64,000 nucleotides of DNA, from assembly GCA_963662155.1 (NCBI GenBank), contig OY759269.1, positions 2,046,501 to 2,110,500 on the forward strand, given 5' to 3'. Shown piece by piece: positions 11,779-18,636 of this stretch. This stretch comes from Lamellibrachia columna. Taxonomy: Eukaryota; Annelida; Polychaeta; Sabellida; Siboglinidae. The notes beneath the pieces are model-generated. The model saw nothing but the letters and a program-made list of their open reading frames with translations. It was not told the origin of the DNA and did no database searches. A program made the translations under genes and the position numbers. Position 1 is the stretch's first letter. Each line of letters begins with the position of its first letter.

Positions 11779-12254
11779 CCCCTGGTGACTGAATTAAATA
11801 TTAATTTGGCTCTATTATCGTTCATTATATCGCAGTGTCATCCCGCCTCCTAGCGACTGGAACTAACCCTAGCGCCCCCTGGTGACTGAATTAAATATTC
11901 ATTTGACGGGCGGGTTGGGCGGACTGACGGGCGGGGACACCTAACGGACTCATGTTTTAAACCTAGTAAGGAGACGAACAAAAGCGTACGGTGCACACGT
12001 ATTTTATTGAATAAAACAAAGCGGCAGCAGTACAAGCGAGGCGATCGTAATACAACAAAGCGTGTTCGAACGAATACAACAAAGCAACGGGGTATGATGA
12101 CGATGATGCGACTTGCGAACTTACGGGTGTCTCCACCGCGCCAGAGGTTCGAGGGCGAGCTTACGGGTGGTGCGACTACCTCGCCAGAGGCTCAGTTTAT
12201 GTACGATATGATATACCCTTTTTCAGTAGCTTAATCCAATCGAACACGCGACAA
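11779..12254. other. Polinton 1 left arm, non-coding
   Basis: A CCCCCTGGTGACTGAATTAA segment is present at about 11778 and again at about 11876. A GC-rich GACGGGCGGG tract follows near 11908-11935. At 12192-12254 lies a duplicate of the last part of the protease gene (see 12192-12328). No gene is supported here. Confidence 0.6.
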
Positions 12255-12328
12255 TCAGTTTATGTACGATATGCGATAGTACGGTATACCTTTTTTCAGT
12301 AGCTTAATCCAATCGAACACGCGACAAT
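12192..12328. repeat. Tandem duplication of the protease 3' end
   Basis: Units at 12192-12254 and 12255-12328 share TCAGTTTATGTACGATATG and CAGTAGCTTAATCCAATCGA. The second unit encodes the C-terminus of the protease; the first lies just beyond its stop. Confidence 0.85.
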
Positions 12329-12740
12329 CGTTAGCGACCAGATCGGTGTGGAAAGCGTTTACGAAAGTTCTCATAGCAGAACCTTTACAACGAAGCATTA
12401 TATAAGCTACGCAATATTGTCCGCAAACGTTAGACAGAGGACTCTGAAGTCTCTTGCTATTATGAGTCCACTCGGAACAGTGTTTGTTCAAGAAGGCACG
12501 GAACGTCGCGTGACGAGGCGGCAGACCGTACGAACAGAAGTATTCGCCGAGCCCGTCGGAGGACAGGTACAGCGCTATCCAATGTTCGCCCGGTTCGTCG
12601 CCGTCGTCGGTGTTGCACACGAAGGCGATCGGCAAAGCGTCTATTTTTTTAGGCAGTCCGTCTTTGGCTACGACGCCGCCAAAGACGGACGCGGTGTTCG
12701 GATCCATCGCCAGTAGACGGGCGATCTGCAGGGTGTCCAT
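12255..12740 (-). CDS. PRO: Adenovirus-type cysteine protease (capsid maturation)
   Basis: This 161-residue protein matches the C5/adenain-like protease of Polintons, which processes virion proteins. His53 lies in GEHWIALYL, the oxyanion Gln is probably Gln99 (RLQS), and the nucleophile is Cys110 in NVCGQYCVAYI. Between them is EYFCSYGLPP; as I recall the family it usually has Asp where this protein has Cys69, so Glu67 may be the acidic member. Its ATG at 12740 lies one base beyond the major capsid stop, so the two genes are nearly fused. It is the leftmost gene of the block. Confidence 0.9.
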   Translation of the reverse strand: MDTLQIARLLAMDPNTASVFGGVVAKDGLPKKIDALPIAFVCNTDDGDEPGEHWIALYLSSDGLGEYFCSYGLPPRHATFRAFLNKHCSEWTHNSKRLQSPLSNVCGQYCVAYIMLRCKGSAMRTFVNAFHTDLVANDCRVFDWIKLLKKGIPYYRISYIN

Positions 12741-12741
12741 C

Positions 12742-14034
12742 TCAGTAGTCGTAGATGATGTTGCGGTTCTTGTCGATTTCCAGCACGGACTCGAATTCGG
12801 CGTAGGCGACGACGTTCACGGTGGTCTGAAGCACTTGTCGGAAATGAAATTCTATGCGCAGGTTGCCCTTTTGCACCAGATGGAAGCAGGAACCGTCGCA
12901 CTGGTCGGGGGTCAGATCGAAACAGAAGAAGGTGTAGCCGTCTCGGTAGTCGTCGCGAGTCAGACCGTTCCCCTCGTCCTGCCAGATCTTGCCGGTCGAG
13001 GTGAACAGGCTAGCGTAGCTCCTGGCGAAGAGGTTTTCTGCGAATTTGGGCTGGAAGGGTTTGGCGGGTATCTGACGTCCGTCCACGTACACCGAGTGGA
13101 AGCCTATGGCGTTGTTCTTGGCGTGAAACGGGTTTTTATCGTACGCTCCGTTGTAGGCGTCGTTGTCGATGCAGCACAGTACGAGACGTTTCGGCAGGGT
13201 ACCGTTGAACAGGTTCTCGTGCGGAATGGAGTACACCTTGCAGTCGACGGCTCGTAACGGATACTTGACCGTGTTCTTCTCGAGAGCCTTTATGTGAGCC
13301 ATCTGCACGGCTGGATTGAGGGTGGCCTTCTTGACGAACAAGGACGCGTTGACGATGGTTATCTTGTAATCGTGGTTTCCACCAGCCATCAGCGCAAACG
13401 AGGGCTTGCTACGCACCAGTCGTAACTTGACGTCGACTCCGTTGATCAGGAATTTATCCTGCATAAACATATCCACGTGGAGACGACCTATCATGTCGAC
13501 CACACGACTGCCGGTTATGTACTCTCGTCGAGTCACGAACCCGTCGTTAGGATCGGCTCCGTCGGCTAGCTCGACGGCGTTCATGCGACTAGACTTGTCC
13601 TTGTACCACAGCTGATTCGTCAGCTGCGTCGACTTGGCGTCGAATCCGTAACTCAGCAGCGTCTCTATGTAGGCTCGATACGCGTGCGAGTTGGACGAAG
13701 CGGTCACGAGCGTGCCGTTCAGGGAGAGGTCGACCTGACTCCACAGCGAATGCAGCCAGTTGTTCACCGGTCCCACGGGTTCGGCCGCGTCGAGATCGTG
13801 TCCGTTGGCTCGCGTCACCTTCGCCTGCACGTGTAGCATCGTGTTGGCGAGATCCAGGTAATCGTCACCCGATCCTGGGATGAGGAATTCTATCGGTCCT
13901 GCAGAGTCCAGAGAGGCCAAAGGTTGATGTTCCACCACGTGACTGTCGATGATACAGTTCTGAGTGGGGGGTACGGTAAAGAGATCCAGCTCGGTCTTGA
14001 CTCCCTCGCACGACTGTCTATGCACGAAAGCCAT
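12742..14034 (-). CDS. MCP: Major capsid protein, double jelly-roll (hexon-like)
   Basis: This 430-residue protein belongs to the Polinton major capsid family that databases often label F54H12.2-like. Marks are the N-terminal PPTQ segment and PIEFLIPGSGDDYLDLANT followed by LHVQAKVT. Double jelly-roll proteins form trimeric capsomers of icosahedral shells, as in adenovirus and PRD1. The frame is intact and of full family length. Its start overlaps the 3' end of the core-protein gene by 17 bp, and its stop is one base from the protease ATG. The family call is by motif recognition; no structure was computed. Confidence 0.92.
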   Translation of the reverse strand: MAFVHRQSCEGVKTELDLFTVPPTQNCIIDSHVVEHQPLASLDSAGPIEFLIPGSGDDYLDLANTMLHVQAKVTRANGHDLDAAEPVGPVNNWLHSLWSQVDLSLNGTLVTASSNSHAYRAYIETLLSYGFDAKSTQLTNQLWYKDKSSRMNAVELADGADPNDGFVTRREYITGSRVVDMIGRLHVDMFMQDKFLINGVDVKLRLVRSKPSFALMAGGNHDYKITIVNASLFVKKATLNPAVQMAHIKALEKNTVKYPLRAVDCKVYSIPHENLFNGTLPKRLVLCCIDNDAYNGAYDKNPFHAKNNAIGFHSVYVDGRQIPAKPFQPKFAENLFARSYASLFTSTGKIWQDEGNGLTRDDYRDGYTFFCFDLTPDQCDGSCFHLVQKGNLRIEFHFRQVLQTTVNVVAYAEFESVLEIDKNRNIIYDY

Positions 14035-14413
14035 TGTCGAATATGTCGGCCTCTCGTTTCTTGAACGTCTTTCTTTTGTGGCGTCGCTTTACTGCAGTGA
14101 CCGTCGCCTTCGCCGTCGGTCGTTTTATACGTTTACCGGGAGGGGCTCGAAGACCGCTCAGCACGGCGTCGGTGACGCGTCGTTTGGCAGCCGTTTTTAT
14201 GTTCTGGCCTGATAAGACGTCGTCGGCTATGCGAACGCCGGTCTTCAATGCTCCCCTACCCAAAGCCACGGCACCTCTCTTGAGGAGCTGCATGACGCTG
14301 CGCAACAGACCGCCGAACAGACTGCCCAGTCCGTGACCTCGCTGGTATTGCGCACCGGCGAAGTAGGGCAGCGAACCGGCAGCCTGTCGCGCGTAATAAT
14401 CGTTGTAATTCAT
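14018..14413 (-). CDS. Basic minor virion/core protein (adenovirus pX/pVI-like position)
   Basis: The start is the ATG at 14413, which overlaps the penton stop as ATGA; an upstream open stretch lacks support. The 131-residue product starts MNYNDYYARQA and contains a glycine-rich hydrophobic segment (GHGLGSLFGGLLRSVMQLL) followed by a strongly basic C-terminal half with KRRHKRKTFKKR. Polintons and adintoviruses carry such a small basic protein between penton and hexon, thought to be a DNA-binding or membrane-active virion component. Function here is inferred from position and composition. Confidence 0.75.
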   Translation of the reverse strand: MNYNDYYARQAAGSLPYFAGAQYQRGHGLGSLFGGLLRSVMQLLKRGAVALGRGALKTGVRIADDVLSGQNIKTAAKRRVTDAVLSGLRAPPGKRIKRPTAKATVTAVKRRHKRKTFKKREADIFDNGFRA

Positions 14414-15234
14414 CAGAACAGTCCGGTCTTGCGTCGACGAAAATGAAGCGTTACCGTCACTCGGCCGTATTCGAATGGCACGCGTCGACCCATGTCGTCC
14501 CTTATATCCACCTCGATCGAGTTGAAGTTCGAGCACAACAGAGGTACATAGTGAACGTTAGTGAAACGAGCGGACACCCTGTCACCGTGACGTCCGCTAA
14601 TCGGAAGGGCTCGCAACAGAGGCGCGAGAGTGTCACCCACTATACGAGACTCCACGATGTCCGTGTAGACGTATAGGGTGTCGAACCCCTGCGTCAGGTT
14701 CACCACATCGTCGGCCTCGACGTGGAAGGGGTACGACGAGTCGGAGTCGATGTCGCTGACGGAGGATGACGTAACCGCCTCCCGCTTGCTGGCTACGGGT
14801 CTACGGAATCCTAACATGGACGCCGTCGCGCTGTGGTACGGTATGGTGAACAGGGTGTTCGCTGTCATGTGTAACGTCATTTTTTGAGTGACGGAACTAT
14901 AGCTCATTTGAGCCCGTGTCTCATCCGTCCTCAGACTGTACAGTCCCTTGTTGACGTGATACATCAATGTTAACGGATCGTCGTAATACCCACACGACAA
15001 CCTCGTACGTTGGGACGTGGTCGGTGCATCGAGCGCGTTGAGGAATAACCAGACATCGTTCTCTGTGACGTTGTACCAAGTGTGCGGATACTGGAACTCT
15101 GCCAACCCGCACTTCCACTCGCCGGTAAGATCGATGCGTTGAGGCAAGGCCGTGATGTAATGGGTCAAGGTGTTGTCGAAATACGTCTTCATAGAAGCGT
15201 TGTTAGGCAGCGTCATGTAGAAATCAGTCGCCAT
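14413..15234 (-). CDS. Penton (minor capsid) protein, single jelly-roll
   Basis: This 273-residue protein begins MATDFYMTLPNNASMKTYFD and contains LTGEWKCGLAEFQYPHTWYN, a hallmark of the Polinton minor capsid (penton) family. The protein forms capsid vertices in Polinton models. The frame is intact. Neighbours overlap on both sides: its start overlaps the membrane-protein gene by 11 bp, and its stop shares bases with the next ATG. The call rests on remembered family motifs and on its place beside the major capsid gene. Confidence 0.87.
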   Translation of the reverse strand: MATDFYMTLPNNASMKTYFDNTLTHYITALPQRIDLTGEWKCGLAEFQYPHTWYNVTENDVWLFLNALDAPTTSQRTRLSCGYYDDPLTLMYHVNKGLYSLRTDETRAQMSYSSVTQKMTLHMTANTLFTIPYHSATASMLGFRRPVASKREAVTSSSVSDIDSDSSYPFHVEADDVVNLTQGFDTLYVYTDIVESRIVGDTLAPLLRALPISGRHGDRVSARFTNVHYVPLLCSNFNSIEVDIRDDMGRRVPFEYGRVTVTLHFRRRKTGLF

Positions 15235-15508
15235 TGCGTTTCAACGTGGGATTGGGCTGCAGGTAACCCAACGAACTACTCAACAGAGCCGTCCACAGAT
15301 TAGAATCGCCGTGACCTGCAGTCAGGTTGTAGATGCTTATCACGATGACCGTGTACAAGATGACGACCTGACACAGAAACGCTATCTCCTCTTTGGGACA
15401 CTCGGTACCGAACAGATGCCAAGGAGTACTGTCGTTCGATGCGTCGGTACAATCCTCCTCCTCCTCTACGACGACGGTGGAGTTCTGCGGTGTCGTGTCT
15501 TGTGACAT
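15224..15508 (-). CDS. Small conserved Polinton membrane protein
   Basis: From the ATG at 15508 the product is 94 residues: an acidic Ser/Thr-rich N-terminus, one hydrophobic helix (IAFLCQVVILYTVIVISIYN) and a tail SSSLGYLQPNPTLKRNGD. The pattern CPKEEIAF, helix, LWTALLSSSLGY recalls a small protein found beside the penton gene in other Polintons. It probably spans a membrane once. A TATA box (15537-15545) lies about 30 bp upstream. Function is unknown. Confidence 0.75.
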   Translation of the reverse strand: MSQDTTPQNSTVVVEEEEDCTDASNDSTPWHLFGTECPKEEIAFLCQVVILYTVIVISIYNLTAGHGDSNLWTALLSSSLGYLQPNPTLKRNGD

Positions 15509-15536
15509 AATGACGACCAACCGTACGTGCTGCTAG

Positions 15537-15545
15537 TCTTTATAG
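15537..15545 (-). promoter_or_regulatory. TATA box overlapping the integrase stop codon
   Basis: On the minus strand the sequence reads CTATAAAG, and the TAA inside it is the stop codon of the integrase. The ATG of the next gene (15508) lies about 30 bp downstream. Confidence 0.55.
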
Positions 15546-16592
15546 AGGAGTGAGTGCCTTGGCATCGATCCAGCTGTTGAATTTGGACGGACATCCGAAC
15601 CATTTCACCAAAGCCTCCGTTCGCCCGCCGACCTTACGACGCTGCAGCACCGCTTCGACGCGGTACAATTTATCGACCGGTACCGACACTTTCTGCAGCT
15701 CCTGTTCGTAGAAGGTGCCGTCCAGCGCGTCGCCGAGATCGTCCCGCAGGCGGTACACGGGCGGCTCGGAGGGATGAACTTCGTGTACGGTGAAAACCTC
15801 TTCGCTCCAGTTCGTCTCGTAGCCCTTTTCGAACGTGCCTTTGTACTTGCTGATGCGCACGCGATCCGACACGTTCAACTTGGGCACGCCCTTACCGTCG
15901 TGTCCGTACAGACGTTGCCACACATTTTCTTGATTCCTTGCATTGACCTGCGACGGAGCCATACCGATGCTGCGGTGACGGGTGTCGTTGTACGTTCGCA
16001 CCAGGTCCGGAAGGACGTCGATGTAACGCCACGTCTGAACTTTCGTGAAGTAGCGCCACATGCGACTCTTCAACGTTTTGTTGAACCGTTCCACGATGCT
16101 CGCCTTCGTCTCCGCGTTGTGTGTGGAGAAGTGATGGACGCCGTGTTTCGTCAAGAGAGCCTGAACGGATTTATTCAGAAATTCCATTCCTCGATCCGTC
16201 TGCAACGTCTGCGGCCGCTCGTTTGCGAACGCGATTTGCAGCGCCGCGACCAATGACGCAGCGGACTTGCTCAGCATAGGAATGCATCTGGCTCGTTTCG
16301 AAAAGACGTCGATTATCGTGAGGAGAAAGGTTATACCGTCGTTGTCGTCTTTCAACGTCGTCAGGTCGACGAGATCGGCCTGCCACTGTTGATTCATACC
16401 GCCCACGATGACGCATCGTCTTTTGAAACGCCGTCTCGCCGGCTTGTGTAAGCTGTAGGTGTCCTGTTCCGACAACCACTGCGCGACTAATTTCCGTGGC
16501 GCGTGCGTGACGCGTCGCAAGGCGTCGACTCCTCCATAACTGCCTACTCTATTCGGGTCGAAGTAGACCCCCTTTAGTCTTTTTGACGTCAT
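15540..16592 (-). CDS. INT: Retroviral-type integrase with chromodomain
   Basis: The ATG at 16592 is chosen because it begins the conserved segment MTSKRLKGVYFDPN and overlaps the preceding stop as TAATG. The 350-residue protein has the rve core with catalytic Asp73 (WQADLVDL), Asp133 (QTDRGMEF) and Glu168 (IVERFNK), exactly the D,D35E spacing. An N-terminal segment with LSEQDTYSLHKPARRRFKR precedes it. A C-terminal chromodomain (about residues 303-348, with ALVKWFGCPSKFNSWI) follows. It joins the element ends to target DNA with 6-bp staggered cuts, consistent with the TATGTC duplication. All catalytic residues are present. Confidence 0.95.
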   Translation of the reverse strand: MTSKRLKGVYFDPNRVGSYGGVDALRRVTHAPRKLVAQWLSEQDTYSLHKPARRRFKRRCVIVGGMNQQWQADLVDLTTLKDDNDGITFLLTIIDVFSKRARCIPMLSKSAASLVAALQIAFANERPQTLQTDRGMEFLNKSVQALLTKHGVHHFSTHNAETKASIVERFNKTLKSRMWRYFTKVQTWRYIDVLPDLVRTYNDTRHRSIGMAPSQVNARNQENVWQRLYGHDGKGVPKLNVSDRVRISKYKGTFEKGYETNWSEEVFTVHEVHPSEPPVYRLRDDLGDALDGTFYEQELQKVSVPVDKLYRVEAVLQRRKVGGRTEALVKWFGCPSKFNSWIDAKALTPL

Positions 16593-16741
16593 TAAAACAG
16601 AAGGTCCGATGCGTTGACGGTGGTGACGTTGTCTCCCGAATACTGACGAACGACGAGGAGCGCGCTGACGTATAGTAGGACGCACGTTATCGCTCCCACA
16701 ACAGTAACGACTGAACAACAGTCTAGTAACGAAGAAACCAT
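16592..16741 (-). CDS. 49-residue putative membrane protein upstream of integrase
   Basis: The minus-strand frame from the ATG at 16741 encodes 49 residues beginning MVSSLLDCCSVVTVVGAI and continuing as a hydrophobic helix of about 20 residues, then a polar tail ending ASDLLF. Its stop overlaps the integrase start (TAATG), the same compact junction style as other genes in this block. I do not recognise a family. Size and single helix suggest a small virion or membrane-remodelling protein. Confidence 0.5.
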   Translation of the reverse strand: MVSSLLDCCSVVTVVGAITCVLLYVSALLVVRQYSGDNVTTVNASDLLF

Positions 16742-16842
16742 AGTCTGAATAACACCTGTTGTATAAGGATTTCGGCTGCAAGTCCACTAAGCAATATCGA
16801 AACGATGACGGAACGGTACTCGTTCTGCGGATCCAACAACAT
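16723..16842 (-). CDS. 39-residue hydrophobic ORF, tentative
   Basis: The frame from the ATG at 16842 encodes 39 residues with a hydrophobic central part and a basic-aromatic end (LFRLWFLRY). It overlaps the next small ORF by 19 bp and is the first ATG after the TATA-like site at 16871-16879. No family is recognised and chance cannot be excluded. Confidence 0.3.
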   Translation of the reverse strand: MLLDPQNEYRSVIVSILLSGLAAEILIQQVLFRLWFLRY

Positions 16843-16870
16843 GAGTGCGTTACGGCTACGATATAATCTC

Positions 16871-16879
16871 CTTATAAGG
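16871..16879 (-). promoter_or_regulatory. TATA-like box overlapping a stop codon
   Basis: The minus strand reads CCTTATAAG, and its TAA is the stop of the 229-residue gene. It lies about 30 bp upstream of the first small ORF before the integrase gene. Confidence 0.45.
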
Positions 16880-17561
16880 CGTCCCAATTCATCAATTCGG
16901 GAGGTGGCGTAGGTAGGGAATGTTCCATTTGACGTTCGAGGGGTGACCAGCTTGATCGTCGTCGTCGTCGCGATGCAACGGCGGGAGTCGCTGTCTGTTG
17001 TATGTAGGCTCTCCTGGCAGCGTTACCGACCAACTCCATGGGTATGTTGATGACGCGGAGTTGCCGCGCGAACGACTGCCAACCCGTTGGATCGTCGGTC
17101 TTTCTCTTGCGCAACAGATCGTGAACGAGATCCACCGCGTTACTTCCGACAACCGGGACACCCTCGTGTATGAGTTCGCCACGATCGTTCCACGCGACGT
17201 TTCTTTTGAGATGTTCCATCAAACGTCTGGCTTTGGCCTGCAGACTCTTGGGAACGGTGTTCACTACGTCGGCTTCCATACTAGAGACTTCCTCGGGATC
17301 CGTCCCCGCCTCCTTCCCTACGGCGATCACGCGTACTGGTTCCTTGACGCGTTTATCGACCAGGACGTTGTACCGCTGCAACACCTGATTATACAGCGTG
17401 ACCTTGGTCCCGTCGTCGAGGTCCTTTCTATCGAGGATGGTCTTCATCTCGTCATCGAGGGCTTGCACCTTCTTGCCTACGGTGTCCGTTAGCGGCGGTG
17501 GCGAACGCAACGTGTCCAACAGTCGCGGATCCACCAAGGCCATCTTGCGTGCGTGTTCCAT
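16872..17561 (-). CDS. Conserved Polinton protein, helical/coiled-coil type
   Basis: This 229-residue protein has an N-terminal alpha-helical part with LDDEMKTILDRKDLDD and VTLYNQVLQRYNVLVDKRV, motifs I associate with a conserved Polinton protein of unknown role. The middle part is helical. The C-terminal region is basic and proline-rich (ASRRRRRSSWSP, then PTPPPELMNWDAL). Composition suits a core or scaffold protein. It lies between the small GGF-type protein and the integrase unit. I give no gene letter because Polinton names for coiled-coil proteins (PC1/PC2) cannot be assigned by eye. Confidence 0.7.
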   Translation of the reverse strand: MEHARKMALVDPRLLDTLRSPPPLTDTVGKKVQALDDEMKTILDRKDLDDGTKVTLYNQVLQRYNVLVDKRVKEPVRVIAVGKEAGTDPEEVSSMEADVVNTVPKSLQAKARRLMEHLKRNVAWNDRGELIHEGVPVVGSNAVDLVHDLLRKRKTDDPTGWQSFARQLRVINIPMELVGNAARRAYIQQTATPAVASRRRRRSSWSPLERQMEHSLPTPPPELMNWDAL

Positions 17562-17565
17562 GCGT

Positions 17566-17934
17566 CTACTTCTCGAGCAGCACCTCGCGAAGCAAGGGCA
17601 GAAAGACCGAACTCGCCAACGGCGCTAGGAAGGCCGATAGGAAACCTCCGCTCTGCCCCTCGCCGACTTGCGGTTGCAACAAGAGGCGTCTTCTTTCGGC
17701 GGCCGACACTTTTCTCTTAGACAACCGGCGTAAGTTCGTCCTGTATTTACTCAAACGACGCCTCTGTAGTTCGGTCAACGGAATGTTCTTCTTTAGTATG
17801 TTGTAGGCACACTCGGCCAGCGCGCACAGCAGATGGGCGTCGGCGTTGGCGATGATGGCCTTTTTCACTTTGTTGTTCTTGTACCTAGCCAGAGTCTGTA
17901 TGCACAAAATGTGTCTCTTCACCAGCTCAGACAT
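17566..17934 (-). CDS. Small conserved basic Polinton protein
   Basis: The ATG at 17934 (MSELVKRHILCIQTLARYKN) is the family-like start; the few upstream codons begin with GTG. The 122-residue product has an N-terminal helical domain (LLCALAECAYNILKKNIPL), a very basic centre (QRRRLSKYRTNLRRLSKRKV) and a C-terminal glycine-hydrophobic tail with GGFLSAFLAPLASSVFLPLL. This layout recurs next to the ATPase gene in Polintons of many animals. A virion or DNA-condensing role is plausible but unproven. A TATA box at 17968-17976 lies about 40 bp upstream. Confidence 0.72.
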   Translation of the reverse strand: MSELVKRHILCIQTLARYKNNKVKKAIIANADAHLLCALAECAYNILKKNIPLTELQRRRLSKYRTNLRRLSKRKVSAAERRRLLLQPQVGEGQSGGFLSAFLAPLASSVFLPLLREVLLEK

Positions 17935-17967
17935 GGTGCGAATGAAAAGACGATTCACGCGTTCGGT

Positions 17968-17976
17968 CTTTTTATA
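17968..17976 (-). promoter_or_regulatory. TATA box
   Basis: The minus strand reads TATAAAAA between the end of the ATPase gene and the ATG at 17934, with spacing that leaves a very short leader. Confidence 0.55.
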
Positions 17977-18598
17977 CCTTAGGTAAGTACACGTACTGCA
18001 CGTCGTCGTCGGGAAAGATGCACGCGCGCAGACGCATGTCCTCGGGCGTGTCCTGTTTGAGATCGATCAATAGATAACCGTACGGCACCGTCGTGGCGTC
18101 TTTAAAAGCGTCTAGCGCGAATTTCGTGCGTCTCGGATACATCTGACGAGCCAAGTGCGACATCTGCGTTGCGTCGCGTGGATTCTTGAACACCACCATG
18201 TAGTGAGTGTTAAGACTGATGGTGCGACTCTCTTTGTTTTTAGGGAAAAGGTTCTGTACGAGATACAGCACGGACGTGTTCCTGTGGTGACTTTTTTTAG
18301 TGAACAAGGTCGTGACCCGCTCGTCCGTTTCCGTCATGAGATCGTCTATGACGATGAGGTTCCTCGTTGTCGCTTCGAACATATCCGCCGTCGGTAACCC
18401 TTCCTCGAACCGCACGTGAGTCAAGTCCGTCGTTGCGTAAGCCTCTTGCCATTCTCCGTAACACCACGTGATCTTTTCGGGAGGTGGATCGATCATCGCA
18501 GAGTCGTGACGCAACAGACGCGTCACGAACGTGCTCTTGCCGCATCCCGTCGGTCCGGCGACGATGCACGTGAAGGGATGTTTCCAACGCGCGTCCAT
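17972..18598 (-). CDS. ATP: FtsK/HerA-type genome-packaging ATPase
   Basis: This 208-residue protein has a Walker A motif at residues 15-22 (GPTGCGKS) and a Walker B motif at about 81-87 (LIVIDDLM), followed by the helical region with KKSHHRNTSVLYLVQNLFP, typical of the A32/PRD1-type packaging ATPases of Polintons. It would pump the linear genome into the capsid. The frame is complete. It starts 38 bp after the polymerase stop. Confidence 0.93.
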   Translation of the reverse strand: MDARWKHPFTCIVAGPTGCGKSTFVTRLLRHDSAMIDPPPEKITWCYGEWQEAYATTDLTHVRFEEGLPTADMFEATTRNLIVIDDLMTETDERVTTLFTKKSHHRNTSVLYLVQNLFPKNKESRTISLNTHYMVVFKNPRDATQMSHLARQMYPRRTKFALDAFKDATTVPYGYLLIDLKQDTPEDMRLRACIFPDDDVQYVYLPKV

Positions 18599-18636
18599 GA
18601 TCGATTATGGCAGACGACCGGACCGCGTCGCCTTAT

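Noticed and set aside
12610..13257. Plus-strand 215-codon frame opposite the capsid gene
   Set aside because: It is a shadow of the conserved major capsid frame.
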